A stretch of DNA of 11,515 nt from JBEIDK01 sp040383485 (GCA_040383485.1 JBEIDK010000107.1:1-11515), one strand, 5' to 3'. Counted from the stretch's first letter, positions 1 to 8,775 are shown. Notes: generated by a model from the sequence alone, not told the origin. A program made the numbers and translations.

Positions 1-914
1 AAATAGTTGGTAAACTTAAATCGTTCTAAATTAAAAGTTGGGTGCTTAGAAAATGCTAAATCAGCAATAATTAAAGCAAAGGCAATTGCAAAAAATAAAC
101 GTTCAAAAACAATTAAGATGTCACAGGAAAAAATATTATTATAAAAATATAGGCAAACAAAAAAAATAAAATAAAAAACGGCTTTTATTTTCTTATTTAA
201 ATAATTCAGGTAATACTCAAATTTAGATTTATGAAAGAATAAATATGCAAGCAAACTCCCAACACCAAAATTACCCAAGGAACTAAAGGTATGGAATACT
301 AGATATCCATTGTTTTTCAAATGTGTTGCTCTAAAATAAATTGAAATTACAATAAGGAGAATCGCAATTATATATGACCGCTTATTTAAGAATTTCATAA
401 TCAGTGCCCAAAAAATATAAAACTGTTCTTCAATCGAAACCGACCAAAAAAATGTTAGAAAAAATAAAAAATTAAAGCCATGATCCATCATGTAAAAGTT
501 TAGGATAAAGAATAGAAAATTATAGAATTCTGGGAGTGGCTTTATAACTAAAGAGGAATAATAACCTCCAAGAAAAGAAATAGAAAATCCTATTAAAACA
601 ACAAAAAAATATAGTGGAAAAATTCTTAATGTCCGTCTAATATAGAAGTTAAGTGTATTGAATCTACCAATGTTTTCGTACTCTTCAAGTATAATCCATG
701 TAATAAGAAAACTGGATAGAACAAAAAAATAATCTAGGCTAAGTAATCCAATTTTTAAATGGTTTTGAACAAATTGATAAATTATATTGTTCTTTATTAA
801 TTCTGAATTAGTATAAAAACAATGGGTAAAAAAAACAGGTAAAAAAGCAATAAAACGTGTTGAATTTAGATTATTAAAATGTCTTTTATGATTTACTTTA
901 TTCAACTTATTCAA
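1..914 (-). CDS. Acyltransferase family 3 (OafA/YrhL-like) membrane protein, 3' end beyond window
   Basis: Integral inner-membrane acyltransferase that would move an acyl group onto a cell-envelope glycan, lipid or exopolysaccharide; the acceptor cannot be read from the sequence. The minus-strand frame is open from codon 1 (TTG, 912-914) to the window edge, about 304 residues of a family that usually has 350-400, so the C-terminus is missing. Family hallmarks in order: R20-x10-H31 in RFIAFLPVFFTH, the proposed catalytic motif; FFVLSSFLIT at 63-72, where the usual Gly of LSGF is Ser; FYIRRTLRIFPLY at 90-102; and WSVSIEEQFY at 157-166. Many long hydrophobic Phe/Ile/Leu segments indicate a multi-pass protein. 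There is no in-frame ATG before residue 142, which lies after most of the conserved motifs, and an in-frame TAA sits at 921-923. Translation therefore probably starts at TTG 912-914 or TTG 903-905. It is divergent from the secretion operon and probably unrelated to it. Confidence 0.88.
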   Translation of the reverse strand, partial: MNKLNKVNHKRHFNNLNSTRFIAFLPVFFTHCFYTNSELIKNNIIYQFVQNHLKIGLLSLDYFFVLSSFLITWIILEEYENIGRFNTLNFYIRRTLRIFPLYFFVVLIGFSISFLGGYYSSLVIKPLPEFYNFLFFILNFYMMDHGFNFLFFLTFFWSVSIEEQFYIFWALIMKFLNKRSYIIAILLIVISIYFRATHLKNNGYLVFHTFSSLGNFGVGSLLAYLFFHKSKFEYYLNYLNKKIKAVFYFIFFVCLYFYNNIFSCDILIVFERLFFAIAFALIIADLAFSKHPTFNLERFKFTNY

Positions 915-988
915 TATTATTTAATAAACTCGCAATAAATTTGATTATTTTGGGTTATTAGTTTTTCAAAGCTAAATTTAATAATGAT
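915..988. promoter_or_regulatory. Divergent intergenic region with two candidate -7 boxes
   Basis: This 74-bp gap separates the acyltransferase (minus) from the PorV-like gene (plus). Bacteroidota promoters carry a -7 box TAnnTTTG with a TTG/TTTG about 17-23 nt upstream. A plus-strand TAAATTTG lies at 936-943, which would give a leader of roughly 40 nt before the ATG at 989, but I see no good -33 partner. On the minus strand TAGCTTTG lies at 974-967; a TTTG at 1003-1000 is 25 nt upstream, slightly too far. Both are motif matches only, in AT-rich DNA where chance matches are common. Confidence 0.25.
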
Positions 989-2068
989 ATGAAGTATTAC
1001 AAAGCTCTAATTTTTGTTGTTCTCCCAATTTTGGCCAATGGTCAACTTAGAAAATACAGCAATGAATTTTTAAATATTGGAGTAGGTGCTCAGTATTTGG
1101 GTACCGGAAATACAGCAGTTGCTACTGTAAATAATGTTACTGCAGGTTTTTGGAATCCTGCAGGACTTGTTCCTAACAACAATAAAAGCAATATAGAAGC
1201 TATTTTAATGCATAGCGAATACTTTGCAGGCTTATCAAAGTATGATTACGCGGCTGTAAGTAAAAAAATTGATACGAGTAGTGCTTTTTCAATAAGTGCA
1301 ATAAGATTAGCCGTTGACGATATACCAAACACCTTAGAATTGATTGATGCAAATGGACAAATAGATTACAATAGAGTAACTAGATTCTCAGCAGCCGATT
1401 ATGGCTTTCTATTTTCTTATGGACGAAAATTGAAAATAAAAGGATTATCAATTGGAGCAACAGCTAAAATAATTCATCGCAAAGTAGGTAGTTTTGCAAA
1501 AGCAAACGGATTTGGTGTTGACTTTGGTATGCAATATAAAAAAAATGGCTGGCAATTTGGCTTAATGGCAAAGGATATTACCACCACATTTAATGCATGG
1601 AGTTTTACCTTAACAGAAAGAGAAAAACTTGTATTTTCTCAAACCGAAAATATAATACCTAAAAATTCTATTGAACTAACTGAGCCAAAAGTTATTTTGG
1701 GAATTGCTAAAAAATTAAGCTATAAAAAACTATCATTCTTAACTGAACTAAATATTGAAAATACTTTTTTTGGCCAACGTAATGCATTCATCAGTTCTAG
1801 AAATTGGAACCTAGACCCAAGAATGGGAATACAAGTTGGCTATGCGGAAACCATTTGGTTGAGAGGTGGCTTAGGTAATGTGCAACAAATTATTGAATCA
1901 GGATATATTAAAAAGCAAGTTATACAACCAAACATTGGTCTTGGGTTCAGAATTCCACTGCAAGAAAAAGGAAATTTATATATTGATTATGCTCTTGCTA
2001 ACGTTGGACAACAAGTTGGATTATTATCTCATTTGTTTTCAATCAGGGCTGATATATTTAAGAATTAA
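989..2068 (+). CDS. PorV/PorQ family outer-membrane protein (PorV2-like)
   Basis: Predicted outer-membrane beta-barrel of the PorV/PorQ family (FadL-like fold), 359 residues. Residues 1-19 form a signal peptide with a likely cleavage at ANG|Q. Mature residues about 26-60 carry the family signature: FLNIGVGAQYLGTGNTAV followed by a FWNPAGL stretch, matching the usual GVGAR.LGMG...A.YWNPAGL pattern. The rest alternates hydrophobic and polar residues as in transmembrane beta-strands, and it ends in a strand (FSIRADIFKN) suited to barrel assembly. PorV proper acts as a shuttle carrying T9SS cargo from the translocon to PorU. Lying 28 bp upstream of a PorU-like protease, this paralogue plausibly plays that role for it, but that is inference from context. 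The family also includes general transport-like barrels, so the name PorV2 is tentative. It is probably the first gene of the operon reaching 8751. Confidence 0.8.
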   Translation: MKYYKALIFVVLPILANGQLRKYSNEFLNIGVGAQYLGTGNTAVATVNNVTAGFWNPAGLVPNNNKSNIEAILMHSEYFAGLSKYDYAAVSKKIDTSSAFSISAIRLAVDDIPNTLELIDANGQIDYNRVTRFSAADYGFLFSYGRKLKIKGLSIGATAKIIHRKVGSFAKANGFGVDFGMQYKKNGWQFGLMAKDITTTFNAWSFTLTEREKLVFSQTENIIPKNSIELTEPKVILGIAKKLSYKKLSFLTELNIENTFFGQRNAFISSRNWNLDPRMGIQVGYAETIWLRGGLGNVQQIIESGYIKKQVIQPNIGLGFRIPLQEKGNLYIDYALANVGQQVGLLSHLFSIRADIFKN

Positions 2069-2096
2069 ACTTTAACCATTTGATGAATAAAATTGA

Positions 2097-5000
2097 ATGA
2101 AACAACTTTACAAATTTCTAATTCCATTCCTTTCAATATTTAATATTTCGATTGCTTCTGCTCAGCAAACAAATAGTTGGATTAATTACAATCAACAATA
2201 TTACAAAATCAATGTATTTGTAGATGGTTTGTATAGAATTACACCAACTGTATTAAATAGCTCAGGAATAGATTTAACAAATATACATCCTAAGAATTTT
2301 CAGATTTTTGGCAGAGGTAAAGAAATACCAATTTATGTTGAAAATGAAAATGATACTGATGGTGTATTTAATAGCAATGATTTTATTGAGTTTTATGGCT
2401 TAAAGAATGATGGTTGGGCCGATAGTTTAGTTTATGATAATAGCACTAATGCATTTAGCCCTTACATTAGTCTATTTAATGATACCGCAACCTATTATTT
2501 AACATGGAATAATGACTCAAATAATCAGCATATTATTAACGTAACCGATACAAATTTTTTAGCCTATAACGATTTTAATTATTTCATTTCCAAAAGACTT
2601 TATGGTGATAATATTAGTTATACATACGGAAAAACGAATTCCTTTGGAACATTTGATCCTGAATTTACAGAAGCAGAAGGTTATGGCTATTCTTTCGGGT
2701 CTCCCCAAGTATTTGCACTCTCTACAGTTTTTCCATACACCAATGGTCCCGACTTTAAAATAAAATGCAACATTGCTAGTTTTAATCAAGATTTTAATAC
2801 AATAAACGACCATCGATTAATTTTACACCGAGGCAATCCTAGTTTAGGCAATTTACTAATTGATACAATTTGGGATGGAATTAAAAATCTTCAATTTTCA
2901 TTTAATTTCTCTCCCATATTTGTTCCAGGCACTATGTTTATTAATGTAACGCCAGTATCTACAGGCTCAAGCTGTGGTACAAATATGTGTTACTCATATA
3001 TGTACTATGAATACGCACGATTATTAAACATGAACAATACTTCGAAATTTTTTATGTTTTTTCCAAACGATTCAACTCAACTAAAATCGAAATATTCATT
3101 TACGAACTTTAATTCTACAACGCCAGTTTGGTTCTATGATTTTACAAATAAACAAAGAACTTTGGCGATAAATAACGGAACAGGAAACTACACAGTATTA
3201 TCAGAAAATTTTGGTAATGAAAAAAAATGCTACATAACTTCAGAGTCAAATATTATAAATGTTACCAACCTAACTCCGGTAACGAACACTGGTTTTTTTA
3301 CCAATTATTCTATTCAACAAAACGCCAATTATTTAATTGTTACTCATAAAAAGGTAATTCAAAGCGCAACAAATTATGCAAACTATCGCAATCAGAAAGG
3401 TTACAATACTTTATTAGCTGATATTGATGAACTATATGACCAATTCAGTTACGGTATAAGAAAAAATCCTTTGGCATTAAGAAAGTTTGTTGAATTTACC
3501 ACAATTAATTTTGATAGTGTTCCTAAACATATACTGCTTATTGGGAAAGGAATTTTATCTGTTTTAAATAGAAACGATACTGCTAATTATAGAGCATGCC
3601 TTATTCCCACTTGGGGATATTATGGTTCAGATAATTTAATAACTGCGAAAATTCAGGGTTCAAATGGATACGCTCCTCGAATAGCTATTGGAAGAATTGC
3701 AGCAACAAATAATCAGGAAGTAGAAGACTATTTGCAAAAAGTACAGCAGTACGAAGCGGCACCAAAACAATTTTGGATGAAAAATGTACTTCATTTTGCA
3801 GGTGGAACAAGTATTGGTGAACAAAATCAGTTTTTATATTTCCTAAATCAATACAAAAGTTATTTCGAAGATACCCTATATGGCGGAAAAGTTACAACAT
3901 TTAAAAAAACAACAGTAAATCCGATACAAATTGCACAAGCTGATTCAATTAAAAAAATTATTGAAAATGGAGTTTCATTTATGAACTTTTTTGGGCATGC
4001 GGCTGGAAGTAGTTTTGATGTTAGCCCTGAGCCTCCTAATTCTTATAATAATATTGGTAAATATCCATTTGTAATGGCAAACTCATGTAACGTTGGCGAC
4101 ATTCACCAACCAGCATCAGCCACCTATCAATTTGTAAGCGAAGAATATATTTTTATTCCACAAAAAGGAGCCATTGGATTCCTTGCACAATCCGCTCCTG
4201 GACTTGCAGGCCCAAATGGCATTTTTAGTGCAGAATTAGTAAAAAACATTACTCAAAAAATGTATGGGAAATCAATTGGAGAGTGCATTAATGATGCCAT
4301 AAATACAGTACAACAGCCAAACGATGATTTATTAAAAGAAACATGTTTAACTATGACGTTGCATGGCGACCCTGCAATAAAACCTAATTACTTTGATTCA
4401 CCAGATTTTAGCATAAACCAAAACTCAATTTTGTTTGAACCAACTACAGTTACCACAGATATTGATTCATTCAAAGTAATTGTTATTATAAAAAATGAAG
4501 GTTCTGCAACTAATAAAAACTTATTGATTCAAGTTAAAAGATATTTACCAGATAGTTTAAATTTCTATACATACATAAAAACAATTGTTGCAACAAAATT
4601 TATAGATACTTTGTACTTTAAATTACCTACGAAACAAATATTAGCAGGAGGAACAAACAAACTAGAAATAAATATTGATCCTCTTAATTCTATTCAAGAA
4701 ATATCAGAAACCAATAATCAAATAACAGTAAATTTTGATATTATCTCTAAGGATATTATACCAGTATATCCATATAATTTTTCAGTTATACCTAAAAATA
4801 ATTTAATATTAAAAGCTTCAACCTTAAATCCGTTTGCAATTGAAAGAAATTATAAATTTGAAATAGATACCACTGATTTGTTTAATAGTAATTTTAAATT
4901 ATCGAATACAATAACACAGGCTGGCGGTATTGTAAAATGGGAGCTTCCAATAACCCTTTCAGATAGTTTAGTGTATTTTTGGAGAGTAAGTCCTGATTCA

Positions 5001-7127
5001 AATTCAACAACACAATTCAATTGGAAAGAAAGTTCTTTTCAATACATAAAGAATAAAAAAGGTTGGGGACAATCTCAATTTTATCAATTTAAAAACAATA
5101 AATTTGATTTGGTAAAATATAACCGATTAAATCGTAGTTTTGATTTTGGCACATTAACCAAATCAATAATTGGACGAACATTTACTGCTCCAAATGGCCA
5201 AATTCCATCAATCCCAGATTTGTTTGCCACAGAATATAGAATAGGTGCCGAACTAATAGAAAGTGCAGGAAATAGTTTTTCTCCGGCATTGCATGTTGCA
5301 GTTATAGATTCAGCAACATTAGAACCATGGGAAATTCAATATACATTAAATGGTGTGTTGCAAAATCCAAACAATAATTTTGGCAACTCAAACAATGGAC
5401 AATCGGCTCAAAATCATTTAAAGTATTTTATTTTTCGACCATCAAGCACGTCTCAAATGCAAGGGTTAAAAAATATGCTTTTGAATGCAGTTCCAAACGG
5501 AAATTATATTTTAGTATATACATGGATTAGGGGAGATTTTCAAGCTTGGGCAGATACTTCTTTGAGAACTGTATTTGAAAATTTAGGTTCGGATAGCGTA
5601 AGGTATTTGCCTAATAATAGAGGTTGGATATTTTTTTGTCAGAAGGGACATCCTTCAACTGCTTTAGAAACAAACAATAGCTCGCCTGGAAGATTTGAAT
5701 TATCGTTAAGTGCAGATATGATATCAAATATTACTAATGGTAATTTTAGTTCTGATATAATCGGACCAGCTTCACGCTGGGACACCTTGTTTTGGAAAGC
5801 TAAGTCATACGAAACACCTACAAATGACTTTACAAAACTTGAAGTTATAGGCATTAAAAACAATGGAAATTTAGATACTTTATATTCTAATAATTTACAA
5901 ATTAACAAGATCCCTCTTTCCAATATAAATGCAATAACTTATCCTTACTTAAAACTCAATTTTTTCAATAAAGACTCAATTACTCAATCATCATCTCAAC
6001 TTAAAAATTGGCATATACTTTATGAACCAGCTCCAGAATGTGCTTTAAATACTAATGAAGGGTTTGTTGTTAATAATACTGAAGTTCAACAAGGAGAAAA
6101 ATTTAAGATGACAATGCCAATAACTAATATCAGTGATGCAAACATGGATAGCTTATTGATAAAGTATTGGATTGAGAAGCCAGACAAAAGTATTATTGAA
6201 TTGCCTTTCCCTAGACAAGACTCATTGTTAGTAAATGAATCTCAATTACCAACAATTTCAATTGACACTAAAGCTCTTTTAGGGAATTACAAATTGTGGA
6301 TTGAAGCTAATCCATTTGTTACAACTTTAAATAAATATGACCAATTAGAGCAATATCATTTCAACAATAAAGCATCTACCAATTTTTCAGTAGTATCGGA
6401 CAAATTAAATCCATTACTTGATGTAACATTTGACGGTTATCACATTATGGATGGCGATATTGTTTCGCCAAAAGCTATTATTAATATAGAACTTAAAGAT
6501 GAAAATAAGTTTTTAGCTCTAAATGACACCTCAAACTTCAGAGTATTTATAACAAACACAAATAATAGTGTTCCACAAAGAATCTATTTTACTGCAAATG
6601 GTGTTGAACAATTAAAATTTACAAAAGGAGTTTTACCTGATAATAAAGCAAGAATAGAATATGCGTCTAACTTTAAAATTGATGGTACTTATAAATTAAC
6701 ACTTCAAGCAAATGATGTGAGTGGAAATAAAAGCGGAATAAATGACTATTCAATAAATTTTGAAGTCATAAATAAATCATCAATTACACAGGTGATGAAT
6801 TACCCAAATCCATTTTCAAGTTCAACAAAATTTGTGTTTACTTTAACTGGTTCGGAATTGCCAACTTGGTTCAAAATTCAAATATTGACTGTTAGCGGAA
6901 AAGTAGTAAAAGAAATTACGCAACAGGAATTAGGACAAATAAAAATTGGAAAAAATATTACTGAATATTCTTGGAATGGAACCGACGAATATGGAGACCC
7001 ACTTGGAAATGGAGTTTATTTTTATAAAGTATTTACCGAAATTGATAACAAAGAAATTGAAAGAAGAGAAAGTGGCGCTGACCAGTTTTTTATAAATGAG
7101 TTTGGTAAAATTTATTTGATGCGATAA
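2097..7127 (+). CDS. C25-family cysteine peptidase, putative T9SS sortase PorU2
   Basis: Very large secreted gingipain-family protease (1676 residues), resembling PorU, the T9SS enzyme that cleaves cargo C-terminal domains and attaches cargo to lipopolysaccharide. Residues 1-22 are a signal peptide ending ASA|QQ. Residues about 27-110 are the PorU-type N-terminal region (YYKINVFVDGLYRI, FQIFGRG, DFIEFYGLKNDG). The C25 domain spans about 411-760; its His/Cys pair appears intact as H634 in FFGHAAG and C664 in MANSCNVGD, and it closes with HGDPAIKP. Residues about 775-880 look like a CARDB/Ig module. Residues about 1064-1190 resemble an ILEI (interleukin-like EMT inducer) domain. Residues about 1330-1450 form another Ig-like stretch including LLDVTFDGYHIMDGD. 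The tail from N1568 (NYPNPF) to GNGVYFYKV resembles a FlgD-type Ig/T9SS C-terminal domain. Canonical PorU is shorter (roughly 1100-1300), which with the added domains favours PorU2. It sits in an operon with PorV-like and PorQ genes. Confidence 0.85.
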   Translation: MKQLYKFLIPFLSIFNISIASAQQTNSWINYNQQYYKINVFVDGLYRITPTVLNSSGIDLTNIHPKNFQIFGRGKEIPIYVENENDTDGVFNSNDFIEFYGLKNDGWADSLVYDNSTNAFSPYISLFNDTATYYLTWNNDSNNQHIINVTDTNFLAYNDFNYFISKRLYGDNISYTYGKTNSFGTFDPEFTEAEGYGYSFGSPQVFALSTVFPYTNGPDFKIKCNIASFNQDFNTINDHRLILHRGNPSLGNLLIDTIWDGIKNLQFSFNFSPIFVPGTMFINVTPVSTGSSCGTNMCYSYMYYEYARLLNMNNTSKFFMFFPNDSTQLKSKYSFTNFNSTTPVWFYDFTNKQRTLAINNGTGNYTVLSENFGNEKKCYITSESNIINVTNLTPVTNTGFFTNYSIQQNANYLIVTHKKVIQSATNYANYRNQKGYNTLLADIDELYDQFSYGIRKNPLALRKFVEFTTINFDSVPKHILLIGKGILSVLNRNDTANYRACLIPTWGYYGSDNLITAKIQGSNGYAPRIAIGRIAATNNQEVEDYLQKVQQYEAAPKQFWMKNVLHFAGGTSIGEQNQFLYFLNQYKSYFEDTLYGGKVTTFKKTTVNPIQIAQADSIKKIIENGVSFMNFFGHAAGSSFDVSPEPPNSYNNIGKYPFVMANSCNVGDIHQPASATYQFVSEEYIFIPQKGAIGFLAQSAPGLAGPNGIFSAELVKNITQKMYGKSIGECINDAINTVQQPNDDLLKETCLTMTLHGDPAIKPNYFDSPDFSINQNSILFEPTTVTTDIDSFKVIVIIKNEGSATNKNLLIQVKRYLPDSLNFYTYIKTIVATKFIDTLYFKLPTKQILAGGTNKLEINIDPLNSIQEISETNNQITVNFDIISKDIIPVYPYNFSVIPKNNLILKASTLNPFAIERNYKFEIDTTDLFNSNFKLSNTITQAGGIVKWELPITLSDSLVYFWRVSPDSNSTTQFNWKESSFQYIKNKKGWGQSQFYQFKNNKFDLVKYNRLNRSFDFGTLTKSIIGRTFTAPNGQIPSIPDLFATEYRIGAELIESAGNSFSPALHVAVIDSATLEPWEIQYTLNGVLQNPNNNFGNSNNGQSAQNHLKYFIFRPSSTSQMQGLKNMLLNAVPNGNYILVYTWIRGDFQAWADTSLRTVFENLGSDSVRYLPNNRGWIFFCQKGHPSTALETNNSSPGRFELSLSADMISNITNGNFSSDIIGPASRWDTLFWKAKSYETPTNDFTKLEVIGIKNNGNLDTLYSNNLQINKIPLSNINAITYPYLKLNFFNKDSITQSSSQLKNWHILYEPAPECALNTNEGFVVNNTEVQQGEKFKMTMPITNISDANMDSLLIKYWIEKPDKSIIELPFPRQDSLLVNESQLPTISIDTKALLGNYKLWIEANPFVTTLNKYDQLEQYHFNNKASTNFSVVSDKLNPLLDVTFDGYHIMDGDIVSPKAIINIELKDENKFLALNDTSNFRVFITNTNNSVPQRIYFTANGVEQLKFTKGVLPDNKARIEYASNFKIDGTYKLTLQANDVSGNKSGINDYSINFEVINKSSITQVMNYPNPFSSSTKFVFTLTGSELPTWFKIQILTVSGKVVKEITQQELGQIKIGKNITEYSWNGTDEYGDPLGNGVYFYKVFTEIDNKEIERRESGADQFFINEFGKIYLMR

Positions 7128-7183
7128 TTTTTTTTAACTCAAAACAATAATAAACATTAATTTACGTTTGCTATATTTAATAA

Positions 7184-8227
7184 ATGAAATTTAAATACTT
7201 CGCTCATACCTTAATTTTAATACTATATAACTTAGTATCCAATGCGCAAAATGGTGCATACCAAGGATTCAAATTTTTAAGCGTTAACCCATCAGCAAAA
7301 ATTGCAGCACTGGGAGGAACTCAAGTTTCATCTTCAGACATTGATTTAAGTGCTTCTTTGCAAAATCCTGCATTACTAAACTATAGAATGAATAATCAGT
7401 TAAGCGCCAGTTATGTCAACCATATTAGTGATGCAAACTATGGCTTAATTAGTTATGCTAAACAAAAAAAATATGGAATGTTTGCTGCCACTGTACAATA
7501 TTTTAATGCTGGTAAATTTATTGAAACAGATGAAACATCAACAGTGATTGGTAAGTTTCAAGTTAATGAAGTAGCATTAAGCATAAGTTGGTCAAAAAAA
7601 TTAGATTCTGTTTTAAGCGTTGGAGTAACTACTAAGTACCTAATTTCTTCTTTAGAGCAATATACTGCGCAAGCCGTTGCTTTCGATTTAGGTGCCACAT
7701 ATACTCATCCAGCACAAAATTTTTCAGCTGGTATTGTTCTTAAAAATTTTGGCTTCCAAACAAAAAAATACACAACCGAAAGTTTGAATTTACCTCTTGA
7801 TTTGCAAGTTGGATTAGCATATAAATTAGAACATGTTCCCTTTAGAATTTCAATTACTGGTGTTCAACTAAATAGAAGAAATTTAGTGTTTGTTGACTCT
7901 TCCAATTCTAACAGCATTGACCCAATAACAAATCAGGTGTTAGAACCCAAAAAACAAGTCGGTGCAAATATCGCAAGTCATATTGTTTTTGGTGGTGAAT
8001 TTTTGTTTACAAAGAACTTTCAAATTAGATTAGGGTATAATTATAAAAGAAGAAATGAGTTAAAACTAATAGATAGGCCAGGTTCAAACGGATTTAGTTT
8101 TGGGTTTGGGTTAAAACTTTCTAAATGGCAGTTAAACTATGCTTTTACTCGTTATCATTTTTATGGCAACTCAAATCATATAACTCTGAATATTGATATT
8201 GCTAACTTTGCAAAGAAAAAAGTATAA
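7184..8227 (+). CDS. porQ: Type IX secretion system protein PorQ
   Basis: Predicted outer-membrane beta-barrel of 347 residues, a usual length for PorQ, a component of the PorU-PorV-PorQ-PorZ attachment complex. The signal peptide is residues 1-21 with cleavage at SNA|Q. The mature N-terminus carries the PorQ signature, with GFKFLSVNPSAKIAALGGTQ followed by VSSSDIDLSASLQNPALL at about 28-63. The remaining strands alternate hydrophobic and polar residues, and the end (HITLNIDIANF) fits a closing strand. It follows the protease after 56 bp and precedes DUF2480 by 17 bp, so it is probably co-transcribed. The gap before it contains a promoter-like TACGTTTG at 7163-7170, but there is no -33 partner and the box is only 13 bp from the ATG, so an independent promoter is doubtful. 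PorQ and the 989 gene belong to the same broad family; the NPALL signature and the length make PorQ the better name here. Confidence 0.85.
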   Translation: MKFKYFAHTLILILYNLVSNAQNGAYQGFKFLSVNPSAKIAALGGTQVSSSDIDLSASLQNPALLNYRMNNQLSASYVNHISDANYGLISYAKQKKYGMFAATVQYFNAGKFIETDETSTVIGKFQVNEVALSISWSKKLDSVLSVGVTTKYLISSLEQYTAQAVAFDLGATYTHPAQNFSAGIVLKNFGFQTKKYTTESLNLPLDLQVGLAYKLEHVPFRISITGVQLNRRNLVFVDSSNSNSIDPITNQVLEPKKQVGANIASHIVFGGEFLFTKNFQIRLGYNYKRRNELKLIDRPGSNGFSFGFGLKLSKWQLNYAFTRYHFYGNSNHITLNIDIANFAKKKV

Positions 8228-8244
8228 TTTAAGGTTGATAAGGA

Positions 8245-8751
8245 ATGGAAATAATAAATAAGGTAGCTCAAAGTGGCTTAATTACAATTGACTTAGAGGA
8301 CTATTATATTCATGGAAAAAGAATTGAAATAGATTTAAAGGAAGTATTATTTCAAGGCCTAATTCTTAGAGAAAAGGATTTAAAAGACTTTTTATCTACC
8401 TATAATTTTAATGAATGTCAAAACGCTTATGTAAATATTTTATGTAGCGTTGATGCAGTCATTCCAACCTGGGCTTTTATGCTTTTAGCTTCATATCTGC
8501 AACCTTATGCCAAAAAAATATTCTATGGCTCTAAAGAAAATTTAGAAAGCTATTTATACAAAGAAATCATTGATAATCTTGATATATCAGAATACTCAGA
8601 AGGTAAAATAATTATTAAGGGATGCGGAAATTTACCCGTACCTATTTCTGCATATATAGCACTTACTGAAAAATTAAAACCCATTGTGAAAAGTATAATG
8701 TATGGCGAACCATGCAGTACAGTGCCAATTTATAAAAAACCTAAAATCTAG
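8245..8751 (+). CDS. DUF2480 family protein
   Basis: Small cytoplasmic protein of 168 residues with no signal peptide or membrane segment, matching what I recall of DUF2480, an uncharacterised family found in Bacteroidota. Conserved-looking blocks are IDLEDYY (15-21), LILREKDLKDFL (39-50), CSVDAVIPTWAFMLLASYL with C67, IIKGCGNLPVP with C127, and KSIMYGEPCSTVP with C157. The three well-placed cysteines and the Gly/Pro-rich turns might suggest a metal or redox role, but no function is established to my knowledge. It starts 17 bp after PorQ, with an AGG at 8241-8243 just before the ATG, and is the last gene of the plus-strand run. Its place next to PorQ may simply reflect co-transcription. Confidence 0.85.
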   Translation: MEIINKVAQSGLITIDLEDYYIHGKRIEIDLKEVLFQGLILREKDLKDFLSTYNFNECQNAYVNILCSVDAVIPTWAFMLLASYLQPYAKKIFYGSKENLESYLYKEIIDNLDISEYSEGKIIIKGCGNLPVPISAYIALTEKLKPIVKSIMYGEPCSTVPIYKKPKI

Positions 8752-8752
8752 T

Positions 8753-8775
8753 TTTTGCTCTACAAAAGAGTAAAA
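8753..8775. repeat. Inverted repeat after the DUF2480 stop codon
   Basis: Two 9-nt arms, TTTTGCTCT (8753-8761) and AGAGTAAAA (8767-8775), pair with one G-U wobble around a 5-nt loop. The hairpin lies between the DUF2480 stop and the stop of the histidine-kinase relic on the other strand, where a shared terminator would be expected. The U run is in the 5' arm rather than after the stem on either strand, so it is not a classical intrinsic terminator. It may still mark the 3' end of the operon transcript. Confidence 0.3.

Noticed and set aside
1878..2075. 65-codon plus-strand ORF overlapping the end of the PorV-like gene
   Set aside because: Lies in another frame of a well-supported gene and its Leu/Lys-rich product resembles nothing; a shadow of AT-rich coding.
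2559..2813. Minus-strand ORF inside the protease gene (also 5639-5923)
   Set aside because: Antisense shadows of the clearly coding PorU2-type frame, without motifs.
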